Position numbers and translations under genes: made by a program. A model generated the notes under the pieces. The model saw only the letters and a list, made by a program, of their open reading frames with translations. It did not search any database and had not been told where the DNA came from. Positions 17,034-26,366 of a stretch of DNA of 64,000 nt are shown here, piece by piece (position 1 is the first letter of the stretch; each line of letters starts with the position of its first letter). The DNA lies in the NCBI GenBank assembly GCA_013391845.1, contig CP058414.1, positions 2,218,501-2,282,500 of the forward strand, in the 5' to 3' direction. The DNA is from Pseudoalteromonas shioyasakiensis. GTDB lineage: Bacteria; Pseudomonadota; Gammaproteobacteria; Enterobacterales; Alteromonadaceae.

Positions 17034-17854
17034 GCAAAATTAGAACTTTGATCGTTGATGATGAACCGTTAGCAAGAAAAGGCCTAGCTGTTCGACTTTC
17101 TGAGTTTGACGATTTAGAAGTCATTCGTTTATGTAGCAATGGTCAAGAAGCAATTGAAGAATGCTTATCAGGCAACATTCAATTGGTTTTCTTAGATATT
17201 CAAATGCCAAATATGAACGGTTTTGAAGTAGCAAGAGCACTTAGCGAGAGCGTAAATCCATTACCAGCTATTGTGTTTGTAACAGCTTTTGACCAGTTTG
17301 CAGTAAAAGCATTCGAGATTCATGCGTTGGATTATATTCTTAAACCAGTCGATGACAACAGACTAAAACAGGCGGTAGAAAAAGTGCATACCTATTTAAA
17401 AACGCAACAAGATAACGCCCATAAGAAAAAACTAGCGAGCTTTGTTGCAGGTATTACAGGCAATAATTGCGAAGAAATTCTAAAGAAGTTAGCAACGGGC
17501 GATAGCCTTGCTGATCGTCGTTATCCAGAATCATTAGCTGTAAAAGAGCAGGGCGAAATTGTCCGTGTGCCAGTAATTACAATTCAATGGGTTGATGCAG
17601 CAGGCGATTATATGTGCTTACATTGCCAAGATGGACAAACTCACATACTGCGCAAAACAATGAAAGAGCTTGAACAAGAGCTTGATCCGCAATTATTTGT
17701 CCGTGTTCATCGCAGTGCAATAGTGAATACAAAGCAAATTAGCAAGCTTGTTACTCAAGTAAGTGGAGAATACCTTTTAGTGTTAGATAACGGTCAAGAA
17801 TTAAAAGTAAGCCGCAGCTACCGCGACAAAGTTAAAGCAGCACTTGCTAGTTAA
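17030..17854 (+). CDS. LytTR-family response regulator
   Basis: This 274-residue DNA-binding regulator has a receiver domain at about 4-120. The acidic pair is VDDE, the phospho-acceptor is the Asp in LVFLDIQMPNMNG near 57, and the lysine is in LDYILKPVDD. A linker leads to a LytTR domain at about 172-270, recognised by WVDAAGDYMCLH, FVRVHRSAIVN and SRSYRDKVK. LytTR proteins bind direct repeats upstream of their targets. It overlaps the sensor kinase stop by four bases, so the pair is translationally coupled. The target genes are not evident in the window. Confidence 0.93.
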   Translation: MSKIRTLIVDDEPLARKGLAVRLSEFDDLEVIRLCSNGQEAIEECLSGNIQLVFLDIQMPNMNGFEVARALSESVNPLPAIVFVTAFDQFAVKAFEIHALDYILKPVDDNRLKQAVEKVHTYLKTQQDNAHKKKLASFVAGITGNNCEEILKKLATGDSLADRRYPESLAVKEQGEIVRVPVITIQWVDAAGDYMCLHCQDGQTHILRKTMKELEQELDPQLFVRVHRSAIVNTKQISKLVTQVSGEYLLVLDNGQELKVSRSYRDKVKAALAS

Positions 17855-17870
17855 CTAATTAAATACAAAC

Positions 17871-17900
17871 AAAAAAGGCGCAATCTATTGCGCCTTTTTT
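17871..17900. terminator. Bidirectional terminator between the LytTR gene and pyk
   Basis: A perfect 13-bp stem, AAAAAAGGCGCAA/TTGCGCCTTTTTT, has a TCTA loop. It lies between convergent genes and serves both. Confidence 0.92.
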
Positions 17901-17917
17901 AATGAACATTAAAAAGT

Positions 17918-19351
17918 TTAAACTGTTACAATCTTCATTGTGTTGGTAGCACCAATTGTTTCCATCGCATCACCGTGAGTTAAAATCACAGTATCACCTG
18001 CTACAAGAGCACCTTGCTCAACAAGCGTATTTAGTGCGTCACGAACCATACTGTCATCTTCACATTTTGTTGAATCGAAGAATACAGGGTAAACACCACG
18101 GTAAAGCGCTGTCTGACCAAGTGTGTTAGCATGACGTGATAGTGAATAAATTGGTAAACCAGAGCTAATACGCGACATTAGTTTAGCTGTGCTACCTGAT
18201 TCAGTTAGTGTCACAATCGCTTTTACAGAATCTAGGTGGTTAGCTGCATACATAGCAGATAACGCAATTGATTCAGCATTTGATGAAAAACGGCTGTCTA
18301 AACGGTGCTTAGAAACGTGAGTTTCTTTTTGTGATTCTGCGCCTAAACAAACACGAGCCATTGTAGCTACTGTTTCTTCAGGGTAGTCACCAGCCGCTGT
18401 TTCTGCAGATAACATAACTGCATCAGTGCCATCTAAAACTGCGTTTGCAACATCCATAACCTCAGCACGTGTTGGCATTGGGTTATCGATCATTGATTCC
18501 ATCATTTGAGTTGCTGTAACCACAGTACGGTTTAGTGAACGCGCACGGCTAATAATTAGCTTTTGTTTACCAACAAGGGCTGCATCACCAATTTCTACAC
18601 CTAAATCACCACGAGCAACCATAACTGCGTCTGAAGCAAGTACGATATCGTCGATTGCTTCAACGGTTTCAACCGCTTCTGCACGCTCGATTTTTGCAAG
18701 TAGTTGTGCGTTTGAGCCTGCAGCTTCTGCCAAAGAGCGAACATAACGCATATCATCGCCACTACGCGGAAATGAAACAGCAATATAATCAACACCAATT
18801 TCAGTCGCTGTGATTAAATCTTCTTTGTCTTTCTCGGTAAAAGCTGGGGCTGTTAAACCACCACCTAGACGGTTGATACCTTTATTGTTTGAAAGTACGC
18901 CACCTACAGTAACAGTCGTGTGAACTAGGTCACCATCAACGCTATCAACAGTTAATTGAATTAAACCGTCGTTTAATAACAATAAATCGCCTGTTTTAAC
19001 ATCGTTAGGTAACTCTTTATAGTCGATACCTACTGCATTAACGTCGCCTTGGCCCTTTTCCATTTTTGCATCAAGGGTAAATTTTGCGCCAACTTCTAGG
19101 TTTACTTTGCCGTCTTTAAACGTAGATACACGAATCTTAGGGCCTTGTAAGTCAGCAAGGATAGCAACGTGTTTGCCTAAACGCTTAGCAATGCTGCGTA
19201 CCGCTTCTGCGCGGTCTTTATGATCTTGTGCAACGCCATGTGAGAAGTTCAAACGAACCACATTTGCACCTGCACGAATAATTTTTTCTAGGTTGTTATC
19301 GCGATCAGTTGCCGGTCCAAGGGTCGCAACAATTTTTGTGCGTCTTAGCAT
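17918..19351 (-). CDS. pykA: Pyruvate kinase (PykA type)
   Basis: It transfers phosphate from phosphoenolpyruvate to ADP, the last step of glycolysis. From the ATG at 19351 it has 477 residues. It opens [24 protein letters not shown], very like E. coli PykA. Motifs include VVRLNFSHG near 35, the catalytic lysine region [12 protein letters not shown] near 220 and [12 protein letters not shown] near 244. The frame runs up to a TTG at 19372, but AGGAG lies seven bases before the ATG at 19351, which is preferred. It is divergent from gnd across a 423-base spacer with operator-like palindromes. Confidence 0.95.
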   Translation of the reverse strand: MLRRTKIVATLGPATDRDNNLEKIIRAGANVVRLNFSHGVAQDHKDRAEAVRSIAKRLGKHVAILADLQGPKIRVSTFKDGKVNLEVGAKFTLDAKMEKGQGDVNAVGIDYKELPNDVKTGDLLLLNDGLIQLTVDSVDGDLVHTTVTVGGVLSNNKGINRLGGGLTAPAFTEKDKEDLITATEIGVDYIAVSFPRSGDDMRYVRSLAEAAGSNAQLLAKIERAEAVETVEAIDDIVLASDAVMVARGDLGVEIGDAALVGKQKLIISRARSLNRTVVTATQMMESMIDNPMPTRAEVMDVANAVLDGTDAVMLSAETAAGDYPEETVATMARVCLGAESQKETHVSKHRLDSRFSSNAESIALSAMYAANHLDSVKAIVTLTESGSTAKLMSRISSGLPIYSLSRHANTLGQTALYRGVYPVFFDSTKCEDDSMVRDALNTLVEQGALVAGDTVILTHGDAMETIGATNTMKIVTV

Positions 19352-19457
19352 CAAATTCTCCTGTGCGCTCAAATATATTAAGCGAATTGATGGTTATCTA
19401 TTAAAATGTCGTGCTATAAACCTTAATTATAGGCTTATACATAAGCACAATGTAGAA

Positions 19458-19492
19458 CTCATAAGTAAAAAATGATTGTTTTTACTTATGAG
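19458..19492. promoter_or_regulatory. 14-bp inverted repeat in the pyk/gnd spacer
   Basis: CTCATAAGTAAAAA (19458-19471) and TTTTTACTTATGAG (19479-19492) are exact reverse complements separated by ATGATTG. The site lies between two divergently read genes, so a terminator role is unlikely. An operator is more plausible. The regulator is unknown. Confidence 0.5.
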
Positions 19493-19546
19493 AATCTGGC
19501 TCTTTGTATGAATTTTAAAGTTTACAAAGTATGAATGACGTTATTA

Positions 19547-19560
19547 TGACACCGGTGTCA
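19547..19560. promoter_or_regulatory. 14-bp CG-centred palindrome, LacI-family-like operator
   Basis: TGACACCGGTGTCA is a perfect palindrome with a central CCGG. CG-centred palindromes of this shape are typical of LacI-family sugar regulators. It lies 215 bases before the gnd ATG and 196 bases before the pyk ATG. The rest of the 423-base spacer holds only a possible gnd -10 box, TATAAT, at 19713-19718. Confidence 0.5.
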
Positions 19561-19774
19561 GGTAGCGTCAATACACATACCTTTTTAAAGGGTATTATAA
19601 AAATCTGGTCCGATGCCTTAGTAATTTTGATATACTGAGCGAAACGTCGCTTCATGATTTCTTAGATTTCTCTCAAGTTGGCTCTCAAGCTCGCATTTTT
19701 GGGCTGCTTGGGTATAATGCGCGCGTAATTATTTTGATTAACTAACCAATAGTTGTTACCGAGGAGGACACTAA

Positions 19775-21148
19775 ATGCAAGTTGCATTAGTAGGGTTAGG
19801 CGTTATGGGTAAAAATCTTGCCCTCAACCTGATTGAAAAAGGGCTGACTTTAGTAGCTTATGATAAAAACCCAGATGCGGGTGCCGAGTTACTAAGCTGT
19901 GCAAAAACACTCGGTTTAGCAGACCGTTTACACATTGTGTCAGATTTAAATGATATGGTAAGACGCTTAGAGCCACCTCGTTCAATTCTACTTTTAGTTC
20001 CTGCTGGTGAATTGGTTGATAAAGTATGTACAGAGCTTGCAGAGGCAGGTGTTGACTGTGATGACATTATCGTAGATTGCGGCAACAGTAACTATAAAGA
20101 TGGTATTAGCCGTAAGCTTAAATATCAAAACAAATTTGAATTTGCCACTATGGGGATTTCTGGTGGTGCTGAGGGCGCACGTCATGGTCCAGCTATGATG
20201 GCAAGTGGTTCAGAAGGCGGCTGGGAGCGTGTTGAGCCGTGGTTTGAAAAAGTAGCTGCAAGCTACAAAGGTGAGTCATGCTTTGCGCGAGTAGGCCAAT
20301 CTGCAAGTGGCCACTTTGTGAAAATGGTACATAACGGTATCGAATATGCGTTAATGCAATTAATCGCTGAAATGTATCAACTACTTCGCTTAGGTACTAA
20401 TCGTTCACCAAAAGAAGTTGCTGATATTTTCAATGAATGGTCAGAGGGAACTTTAAATAGCTACTTGCTGTCAATCTCTAGCCATATCTTAAGCCTTGAA
20501 ACAACTGAAGGTGAACCTCTAGTTGATTTAATCGACAATAAGGTTGGCGCTAAAGGCACAGGCCTATGGACTGCACAAAATGCTTTAGAACTGGGTATTG
20601 CAGTACCATCATTAGTCGCAGCTGTGCAAGCTCGTCACTTAACAAATACTTGTGATACACATGCAGCTAAAGAAATGACTTACGCTGCTAAATCAACTGA
20701 CTCAGTTGACTTAGATTTGGATGAGTTAAAAGATGCATTCACACTGGCAAGTTTACTTGCTTATCGTCAAGGCTTAGCACTTATCAAAGGTGCATCACGT
20801 GCTCATCAATGGAAAGTTGACCTTTCGAAAACGCTACAAACATGGCGTGCAGGTTGTATCATCCGTGCTGATTACTTAGATAATGTAGCTGATGGTGTAG
20901 AGTTTATCGATTCTATGCAGCGTGAATCAGCAGCATTACGAAAAGTAACAGGTGCTGCAGTTGCTTCGGGTCTTGCTTTCCCTGTGTTAACAGCAACGCA
21001 AACTTACATCGCGACGTTAACTACACCAAGTAATGGTCATCTTGTACAAGCACAACGTGACTATTTTGGCGAACATGGTATTAAAACGCATAGTGGTGAG
21101 ATATGCCATTTAACAGACTTAGTTGAGATTGACGAAAAAGTTCGTTAA
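19775..21148 (+). CDS. gnd: 6-phosphogluconate dehydrogenase, decarboxylating
   Basis: It oxidises 6-phosphogluconate to ribulose 5-phosphate and CO2 with NADP in the pentose phosphate pathway. The 457 residues (usual about 468) begin with the nucleotide fold VALVGLGVMGKNLALN. GISGGAEGARHGPAMMASG lies near 128-146, with the catalytic lysine in HFVKMVHNGIEYALMQ near 183. DNKVGAKGTGLWTAQNAL follows near 255. Strong GAGGAGGA precedes the ATG. No zwf, pgl or edd gene is adjacent. The spacer to pykA holds two palindromes, suggesting sugar-responsive control. Confidence 0.95.
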   Translation: MQVALVGLGVMGKNLALNLIEKGLTLVAYDKNPDAGAELLSCAKTLGLADRLHIVSDLNDMVRRLEPPRSILLLVPAGELVDKVCTELAEAGVDCDDIIVDCGNSNYKDGISRKLKYQNKFEFATMGISGGAEGARHGPAMMASGSEGGWERVEPWFEKVAASYKGESCFARVGQSASGHFVKMVHNGIEYALMQLIAEMYQLLRLGTNRSPKEVADIFNEWSEGTLNSYLLSISSHILSLETTEGEPLVDLIDNKVGAKGTGLWTAQNALELGIAVPSLVAAVQARHLTNTCDTHAAKEMTYAAKSTDSVDLDLDELKDAFTLASLLAYRQGLALIKGASRAHQWKVDLSKTLQTWRAGCIIRADYLDNVADGVEFIDSMQRESAALRKVTGAAVASGLAFPVLTATQTYIATLTTPSNGHLVQAQRDYFGEHGIKTHSGEICHLTDLVEIDEKVR

Positions 21149-21162
21149 TTATCAAAAAGCGT

Positions 21163-21190
21163 AAAAAAGGCACCAATTGGTGCCTTTTTT
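21163..21190. terminator. Bidirectional terminator between gnd and ansA
   Basis: A perfect 12-bp stem, AAAAAAGGCACC/GGTGCCTTTTTT, has an AATT loop. It lies between convergent genes. Confidence 0.92.
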
Positions 21191-21208
21191 GTATTTGATG
21201 ATTTTATT

Positions 21209-22219
21209 TTAACGGCTTAACTCACCACGTAAGTTGTCTTGCATCAAGTGACGAATAGTTTCAACCTCGAGCTTTTGGCTGAATAAGTAATGTAATTTAG
21301 TCAAACAGGCTTCTAATGTCATATCGTAGCCACTGATGACACCACAATTTAATAATGCATTACCTGTTGCATAACCACCCATATTTACTTGGCCTTTTAA
21401 ACACTGTGTTAAATTAACTATTACCATACCGCGTTTACTTGCGTCATTAAGTATATCTAAAAACGCTGGATCTTGTGGGGCATTGCCCACACCAAAACTT
21501 AATAAAACAAGTGCTTTAATGTCGTCATTAACTAAACTTTTCACGACTTTTGGACTGATCCCGGGATATAGATAAAGCACACCAATTGGCTGAGGTGTGA
21601 TATTTGATACCTGTAGTTCATTATCTACGTATGGGCTAAGTTGACCTTTGATCAGTTGAATATTGATTCCTGAAAGTGCTAGTGGTTCAAGATTAGGTGA
21701 AGCAAATGCATCAAAGCCATCGGCATGCGCTTTTGTAGCACGGTTACCACGAAACAATTGGTTATTGAAAAATAGGCTTACTTCTGCAATAGGGTAATTA
21801 GCTGCTAAGTACATCGCATTTAGTAAGTTCACTTGGCCATCAGAACGCAGTTGAGAGAGCGGTATTTGCGAGCCAGTCACAATTACAGGTTTCGTTAAGT
21901 TTTCGAACATAAAAGACAGGGCCGAAGCTGTGTATGCCATGGTATCGGTACCATGTAGCACTACAAAACCATCATAGTCTTGGTATTTACTTTTGATATC
22001 GTCAGCGATTAATTGCCAGTGGGCAGGGGACATATCAGAAGAATCAATAAGCGGGCAATATTCGTGAATATCAAACAAAGGCATTTCATCACGATTAAAC
22101 TCTGCATTATTGACCACTGTTTCTGTTAAAAAACCTTCTGCCGGAACATAGCCTCGGCTCGATTTTTTCATACCAATAGTACCACCTGTATAGGCGATAT
22201 ATATACGTTTACGTTTCAT
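21209..22219 (-). CDS. ansA: Type I (cytoplasmic) L-asparaginase
   Basis: It hydrolyses asparagine to aspartate and ammonia. The 336 residues from ATG match the cytoplasmic AnsA family. The first catalytic threonine is in AYTGGTIGM near 9-17 and the second active site is VLHGTDTMAYTASALSF near 87-103. There is no signal peptide. The frame extends to a TTG at 22240 that lies inside a terminator hairpin, so the ATG at 22219 is the likely start. It has no visible Shine-Dalgarno sequence, because the seven T of the terminator run straight into the ATG. It follows sppA on the same strand, as in E. coli. Confidence 0.93.
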   Translation of the reverse strand: MKRKRIYIAYTGGTIGMKKSSRGYVPAEGFLTETVVNNAEFNRDEMPLFDIHEYCPLIDSSDMSPAHWQLIADDIKSKYQDYDGFVVLHGTDTMAYTASALSFMFENLTKPVIVTGSQIPLSQLRSDGQVNLLNAMYLAANYPIAEVSLFFNNQLFRGNRATKAHADGFDAFASPNLEPLALSGINIQLIKGQLSPYVDNELQVSNITPQPIGVLYLYPGISPKVVKSLVNDDIKALVLLSFGVGNAPQDPAFLDILNDASKRGMVIVNLTQCLKGQVNMGGYATGNALLNCGVISGYDMTLEACLTKLHYLFSQKLEVETIRHLMQDNLRGELSR

Positions 22220-22248
22220 AAAAAAAGCCCAGTTAAACAACTGGGCTT
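22220..22248 (-). terminator. Terminator-like hairpin after sppA, abutting the ansA start
   Basis: The stem AAGCCCAGTT/AACTGGGCTT (10 bp) has a GTTT loop on the minus strand. It is followed by T7 and then immediately the ansA ATG. It should limit sppA read-through and may set ansA level. Confidence 0.8.
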
Positions 22249-22278
22249 AGTATACCTAAAATTGCTTTGCTAAGTAAC

Positions 22279-24144
22279 TTATTGAATTACGTTACATACT
22301 AAACAACGAGCGTAAACGCCTTGAGGATCGTTATAATCTTTTAGGTTATCAATTTCACTACTTAACTGATTTATTAGGCTTTGTAAGTTAGCTTGCGTAG
22401 CCAATACTGATGTAGATGAATCAGATTTAGCAAAGAAACTCTGAATAGCCGCTGTGCCTAAGATATCTTGTAGCATCTGCTCTTGAGGTGTTAATGACTG
22501 TTTGATGGTTTTAACATCATAATGCTTAAGCTTAGCAAGCTCGGCTGCTGCTTTAATTGCATCTTGTTTATCACCTAACTTATCAACTAAACCAAGGTCT
22601 TTTGCTTGAGTTGCAATCCATACACGGCCTTGGGCAATTTTATCAACTTGTTCAGGGGTCATGTTACGTGCTTCAGCCACCACATTTAAAAAGCGTTTGT
22701 ATGCATTTTCAACGCTCATTTGAATGATATCTGACATTTTCTCATCAAGAGGGCGAGCTATAGAAAAACCAGCAAGGTCCGTTGTTGCAACGCCGTCTGA
22801 ATAAATACCCAATTCAGCCATGGTGTTTTCAAAAGTCATGAAAGTACCGAATACACCGATTGAACCTGTGATTGTGCTAGGAGCAGCCCAAATTTCATTG
22901 GCTGCTGATGCAATCCAGTACCCACCTGATGCTGCCACTGAGCTCATTGATGCAATTACTGGTTTACCTGCTGCTTTTAGAGCTAATACTTCAGCGCGGA
23001 TCACTTCAGAGGCGAACATGCTACCACCACCTGAGTCAATACGAAGTACAACAGCTTTTACTTTGTCATCTAGGCGTGCTTTACGAAGTAGGGCAGCTGT
23101 CGAATCACCGCCAATTTCACCGGCTTTGCGCTCGCCATCTACAATCGTTCCTTTAGCAACAACAACGGCAACTTTTTCAGTGATTGGGTTATCGAACTCA
23201 ACGGGTGGTTTTACAAGTGATAAATACTCACGAAAGCTAACCTGTTTAAAAGTTTTACCCGTTTCTTCTGCACCCACTAACTCAATAAGTTGCTGGCGAA
23301 TTTGTTGTGATGTTTTTAAAGAATCAACCCATTGATTATTTAACGCATACTGACCTGAGTTACCGTCAACTGCTTGCATTTTTGTTAGATATACTTCCAT
23401 ATCCTCATCAAAATTGCTTTCATCGAATGGACGACTCGCTGCAACATCAGTTTTATACTCGTTCCAAAGAGCTGTTAACCAGACACGGTTAGCTTCTTTT
23501 GCTGCATCTGACATGTCATTACGAATAAACGGTTCTACAGCTGATTTATAAGTACCAACACGGAAGATATGTTGAGTTACTTTTAATTTCTCAAGGGCAT
23601 CTTTGAAGTAAAGCGGGAACATGCCGTAACCTTCAATGCTAACACCGCCATATGGGTGCATTGATACTTCATTAGCATGGGCAGCAATATAATATTGTGC
23701 TTGTGTGTAGTAGTAACCTGTAGCAATAACTTGTTTTCCAGCAGCTTTAAATGCATCAATTGCTTTGGTTATCTGTTTTAGCTTATTGATGTGCGCGCTA
23801 GGCATTTTTTGCAGGTCAAGTAGCATTACAGTGATGCGATCATCTTTGGTCGCTTCGTTGATCACTTCAACAACATCATCAAGAAGGATCTCTGATGGTG
23901 CTTCTTTGCCCATTGTTGCATCGTTGATAGCTGCTTCTACAGGATCAACATAGGTTTTTTCTTCAACAATTGGGCCGTTTAAGTTTAGGCGTAGCACGGT
24001 TCCATCTGCTACCTTTACTTGGTCTTCTTCACCAGTGATGGCAACAAAGAAGAAAATTACTAGTAATAAAAATAATATGTTTAGGACCAAACGGCGGGAA
24101 AAATTAATCCCGGTCCAAATGCCTTTAAATATCTTTGCTAGCAA
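22279..24144 (-). CDS. sppA: Signal peptide peptidase SppA, 67 kDa type (TTG start)
   Basis: This inner-membrane serine protease degrades cleaved signal peptides. The 621 residues match the duplicated long form (E. coli 618). An N-terminal membrane anchor lies at about 18-38. The Lys of the Ser-Lys dyad is in FRVGTYKSAVEPF near 200, and the serine is in ASMSSVAASGGYWIA near 395. IDSGGGSMFASE and the SIGVFG stretch are family features. The only plausible start is TTG with AAGGAT six bases upstream. It lies upstream of ansA, the same order as in E. coli. Confidence 0.94.
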   Translation of the reverse strand: MLAKIFKGIWTGINFSRRLVLNILFLLLVIFFFVAITGEEDQVKVADGTVLRLNLNGPIVEEKTYVDPVEAAINDATMGKEAPSEILLDDVVEVINEATKDDRITVMLLDLQKMPSAHINKLKQITKAIDAFKAAGKQVIATGYYYTQAQYYIAAHANEVSMHPYGGVSIEGYGMFPLYFKDALEKLKVTQHIFRVGTYKSAVEPFIRNDMSDAAKEANRVWLTALWNEYKTDVAASRPFDESNFDEDMEVYLTKMQAVDGNSGQYALNNQWVDSLKTSQQIRQQLIELVGAEETGKTFKQVSFREYLSLVKPPVEFDNPITEKVAVVVAKGTIVDGERKAGEIGGDSTAALLRKARLDDKVKAVVLRIDSGGGSMFASEVIRAEVLALKAAGKPVIASMSSVAASGGYWIASAANEIWAAPSTITGSIGVFGTFMTFENTMAELGIYSDGVATTDLAGFSIARPLDEKMSDIIQMSVENAYKRFLNVVAEARNMTPEQVDKIAQGRVWIATQAKDLGLVDKLGDKQDAIKAAAELAKLKHYDVKTIKQSLTPQEQMLQDILGTAAIQSFFAKSDSSTSVLATQANLQSLINQLSSEIDNLKDYNDPQGVYARCLVCNVIQ

Positions 24145-24343
24145 AATAAATCCTTAATTCAGTACAGCTTAGTAGTGAACTTATCTTAGCTTAGAATAAC
24201 TTTAAAATTAACTGTTAAATAGTAACAGAGTGTTTAAAACCACAATTTGCTACAGATTAATTAATAGCGAAAAGTTGATTATTCTAAGTTATTGCCGCAG
24301 AATCTATTTCTAATAGAGGTTCGACCAGTTAACGGGGCACACA

Positions 24344-26305
24344 ATGTTAGAACAAAAATTACAATTACCGCATACCGAACTTCGTAATCGTTTGGTTATG
24401 GGCTCAATGCACACTGGCTTAGAAGAAGGCTGGCATAACCGTAAACGCTTACGTGCATTTTACGAAGCACGTGCCAAAGGTGGCACGGGTTTGATAATTA
24501 CAGGGGGCTATAGCCCTAATTTACGCGGTAAGCTCTCACCATTCGCATCAACATTTAATTCATTTTATGATGTGATTAAACACAAAGCTTATACAGAAGC
24601 CGTACATCAACATGGCGGTAAAATTTGCTTACAATTATTGCATGCAGGTCGCTACGCATATCATCCATTTAATCAAGCGCCAAGTGCAATTCAAGCTCCT
24701 ATTAATCCTTATAAACCTAAAGAGATGTCGTTAGGGTCAATTAAAAAGACCATAAAAGACTTTGCACATTCAGCAAAACTAGCTGAAAAAGCAGGCTATG
24801 ATGGTGTTGAAATCATGGGCTCTGAAGGTTATTTAATTAATGAGTTTATGGCTAACCACACCAATAAAAGAACAGACAAGTATGGTGGTAGTTTAGAAAA
24901 TCGAATGCGCTTAGCTTTGGATATAGTTAAAGCGGTGCGCGCTAAAGTGAGTCAAAAATTCATTATAGTATTTCGCTTGTCAGTGATGGATTTAATTCCC
25001 AATGGATCAACGCCCGATGAAGTAAAACAACAGGCTTTAGCTCTTGAACAAGCAGGTGTCGATATTTTTAATACCGGTATAGGTTGGCATGAAGCCCGTG
25101 TACCAACCATCGCAAGTATGGTACCACCGGGGGCATTTAAAGAAGCATCAAAACGCTTAAAAGATACGGTATCAGTGCCTGTTATCGCGGTTAACCGCAT
25201 TAATACACCAGAAATTGCTAATGGTATTTTAGCGGCGGGTGAGTCAGATTTAATTTCGATGGCACGTCCTTTATTAGCGGACCCTGATTTTTTTAATAAG
25301 TACGTTAATAATAAAGCTGAGCAAATCAATATTTGTATCGGTTGTAATCAGGGCTGTTTAGACCATGTGTTTAAAAACAAACGTGCAACTTGTTTGGTTA
25401 ATCCACAAGCGGCTTTTGAATTAGATTACAGTTTAGAAAAAACAAAATTTTCACGATTAGTCCTGGTTGTTGGTGCAGGCCCCGCTGGCCTTGCTGCAAG
25501 TTGTTACCTAGCAGAGAAAGGTCACAAGGTGACCTTAATTGAACGTAAAGAGCAAATGGGTGGTCAGTTTAACTTAGCAATGCAAGTGCCAGGTAAAGAA
25601 GACTTTAACCATACACTCAATTATTTCACTAATGAATTAAAGCGGTTGAATGTAGATTTGCAGCTTGGTACTGACTTTACTGATGATATGCTTAATCAAT
25701 ACGATGATGTGGTGTTTGCAACGGGCGTACGTCCGCGTGAAGCCAAAATCGAATGTGGAGATGGGAAACGCGTATTTGCTTATGATGAAGTTATTCGTGG
25801 TGAAGTCGAACTTGGTGAGAAAATTGCTATTCTTGGTGCCGGAGGTATAGGCTTTGATATGGTTGCCTTTTTAAGTGAGCATAAAGGGCAAACTATAGAG
25901 CAGTTCAAAGCTCAATGGGGCATTGAATGTGAACCTGCACCTGATAAAGACAACCGCCAAATATACATGCTTAAGCGCAGTGCAGGGCGTTTTGGTAGTG
26001 AACTTGGTAAAACGACAGGTTGGATCCATCGTCAAGTTGCTAAACAGCACGATGTAAAACAAATTGCTGAGTGTCAGTATATAAGCTTTGATGAAAAAGG
26101 TTTAAAAATTACTGTTAAAGGTGAAGAACAAATCTTAGATGTAGATACCGTGATTGCTTGTATTGGTCAGGTTTCAAATACTGAAACTTTTGAAAAAGAA
26201 ACTGAAAACGCCAAAGTACACGTAATTGGAGGAGCCAAGCTTGCTGCAGCCATTGATGCAAAACGTGCAATTTTTGAAGCATTACAAGTTGCTCGTAAAA
26301 TATAA
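24344..26305 (+). CDS. fadH: 2,4-dienoyl-CoA reductase (NADPH), FadH
   Basis: This flavo-iron-sulfur enzyme removes double bases at C4 during beta-oxidation of unsaturated fatty acids. The 653 residues (E. coli FadH 672) comprise an Old Yellow Enzyme-type FMN barrel at about 1-340. It has RNRLVMGSMHTGLEE, LLHAGRYAYHPF and EIMGSEGYLINEF. The 4Fe-4S ligands are in CIGCNQGCLDHVF and RATCLVNP near 330-355. The FAD/NADPH domains begin VVGAGPAGLAASCYLAEKG near 372 and include AILGAGGIGFD near 490. It starts 199 bases after the divergent sppA gene. The next gene may be co-transcribed. Confidence 0.93.
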   Translation: MLEQKLQLPHTELRNRLVMGSMHTGLEEGWHNRKRLRAFYEARAKGGTGLIITGGYSPNLRGKLSPFASTFNSFYDVIKHKAYTEAVHQHGGKICLQLLHAGRYAYHPFNQAPSAIQAPINPYKPKEMSLGSIKKTIKDFAHSAKLAEKAGYDGVEIMGSEGYLINEFMANHTNKRTDKYGGSLENRMRLALDIVKAVRAKVSQKFIIVFRLSVMDLIPNGSTPDEVKQQALALEQAGVDIFNTGIGWHEARVPTIASMVPPGAFKEASKRLKDTVSVPVIAVNRINTPEIANGILAAGESDLISMARPLLADPDFFNKYVNNKAEQINICIGCNQGCLDHVFKNKRATCLVNPQAAFELDYSLEKTKFSRLVLVVGAGPAGLAASCYLAEKGHKVTLIERKEQMGGQFNLAMQVPGKEDFNHTLNYFTNELKRLNVDLQLGTDFTDDMLNQYDDVVFATGVRPREAKIECGDGKRVFAYDEVIRGEVELGEKIAILGAGGIGFDMVAFLSEHKGQTIEQFKAQWGIECEPAPDKDNRQIYMLKRSAGRFGSELGKTTGWIHRQVAKQHDVKQIAECQYISFDEKGLKITVKGEEQILDVDTVIACIGQVSNTETFEKETENAKVHVIGGAKLAAAIDAKRAIFEALQVARKI

Positions 26306-26327
26306 TTGAAAGTAAACTAGAAAACTC

Positions 26328-26365
26328 GCGGTCTGTGTGATTAATAAAATTAGTCACGAGACCGC
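26328..26365 (+). promoter_or_regulatory. Hairpin directly before the DoxX gene start
   Basis: The outer stem GCGGTCT/AGACCGC (26328-26334/26359-26365) has an inner TGATTA/TAGTCA stem. It has no T-run, so it is not a standard terminator. Its base ends one nucleotide before the ATG at 26367, and could hamper ribosome loading. Confidence 0.45.
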
Positions 26366-26366
26366 T

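Noticed and set aside
19352..19774. HexR site controlling pykA/gnd
   Set aside because: HexR sites are AT-rich palindromes of the TGTAAT-N3-ATTACA type. The palindromes present do not match that pattern.
22820..23335. 171-codon open frame on the plus strand inside sppA
   Set aside because: It lies entirely antisense to a well-supported gene, has no ribosome site and no recognisable domain. It is a by-product of codon bias in sppA.
24952..25329. 125-codon minus-strand frame inside fadH
   Set aside because: Fully antisense to conserved FadH coding sequence; no family resemblance.
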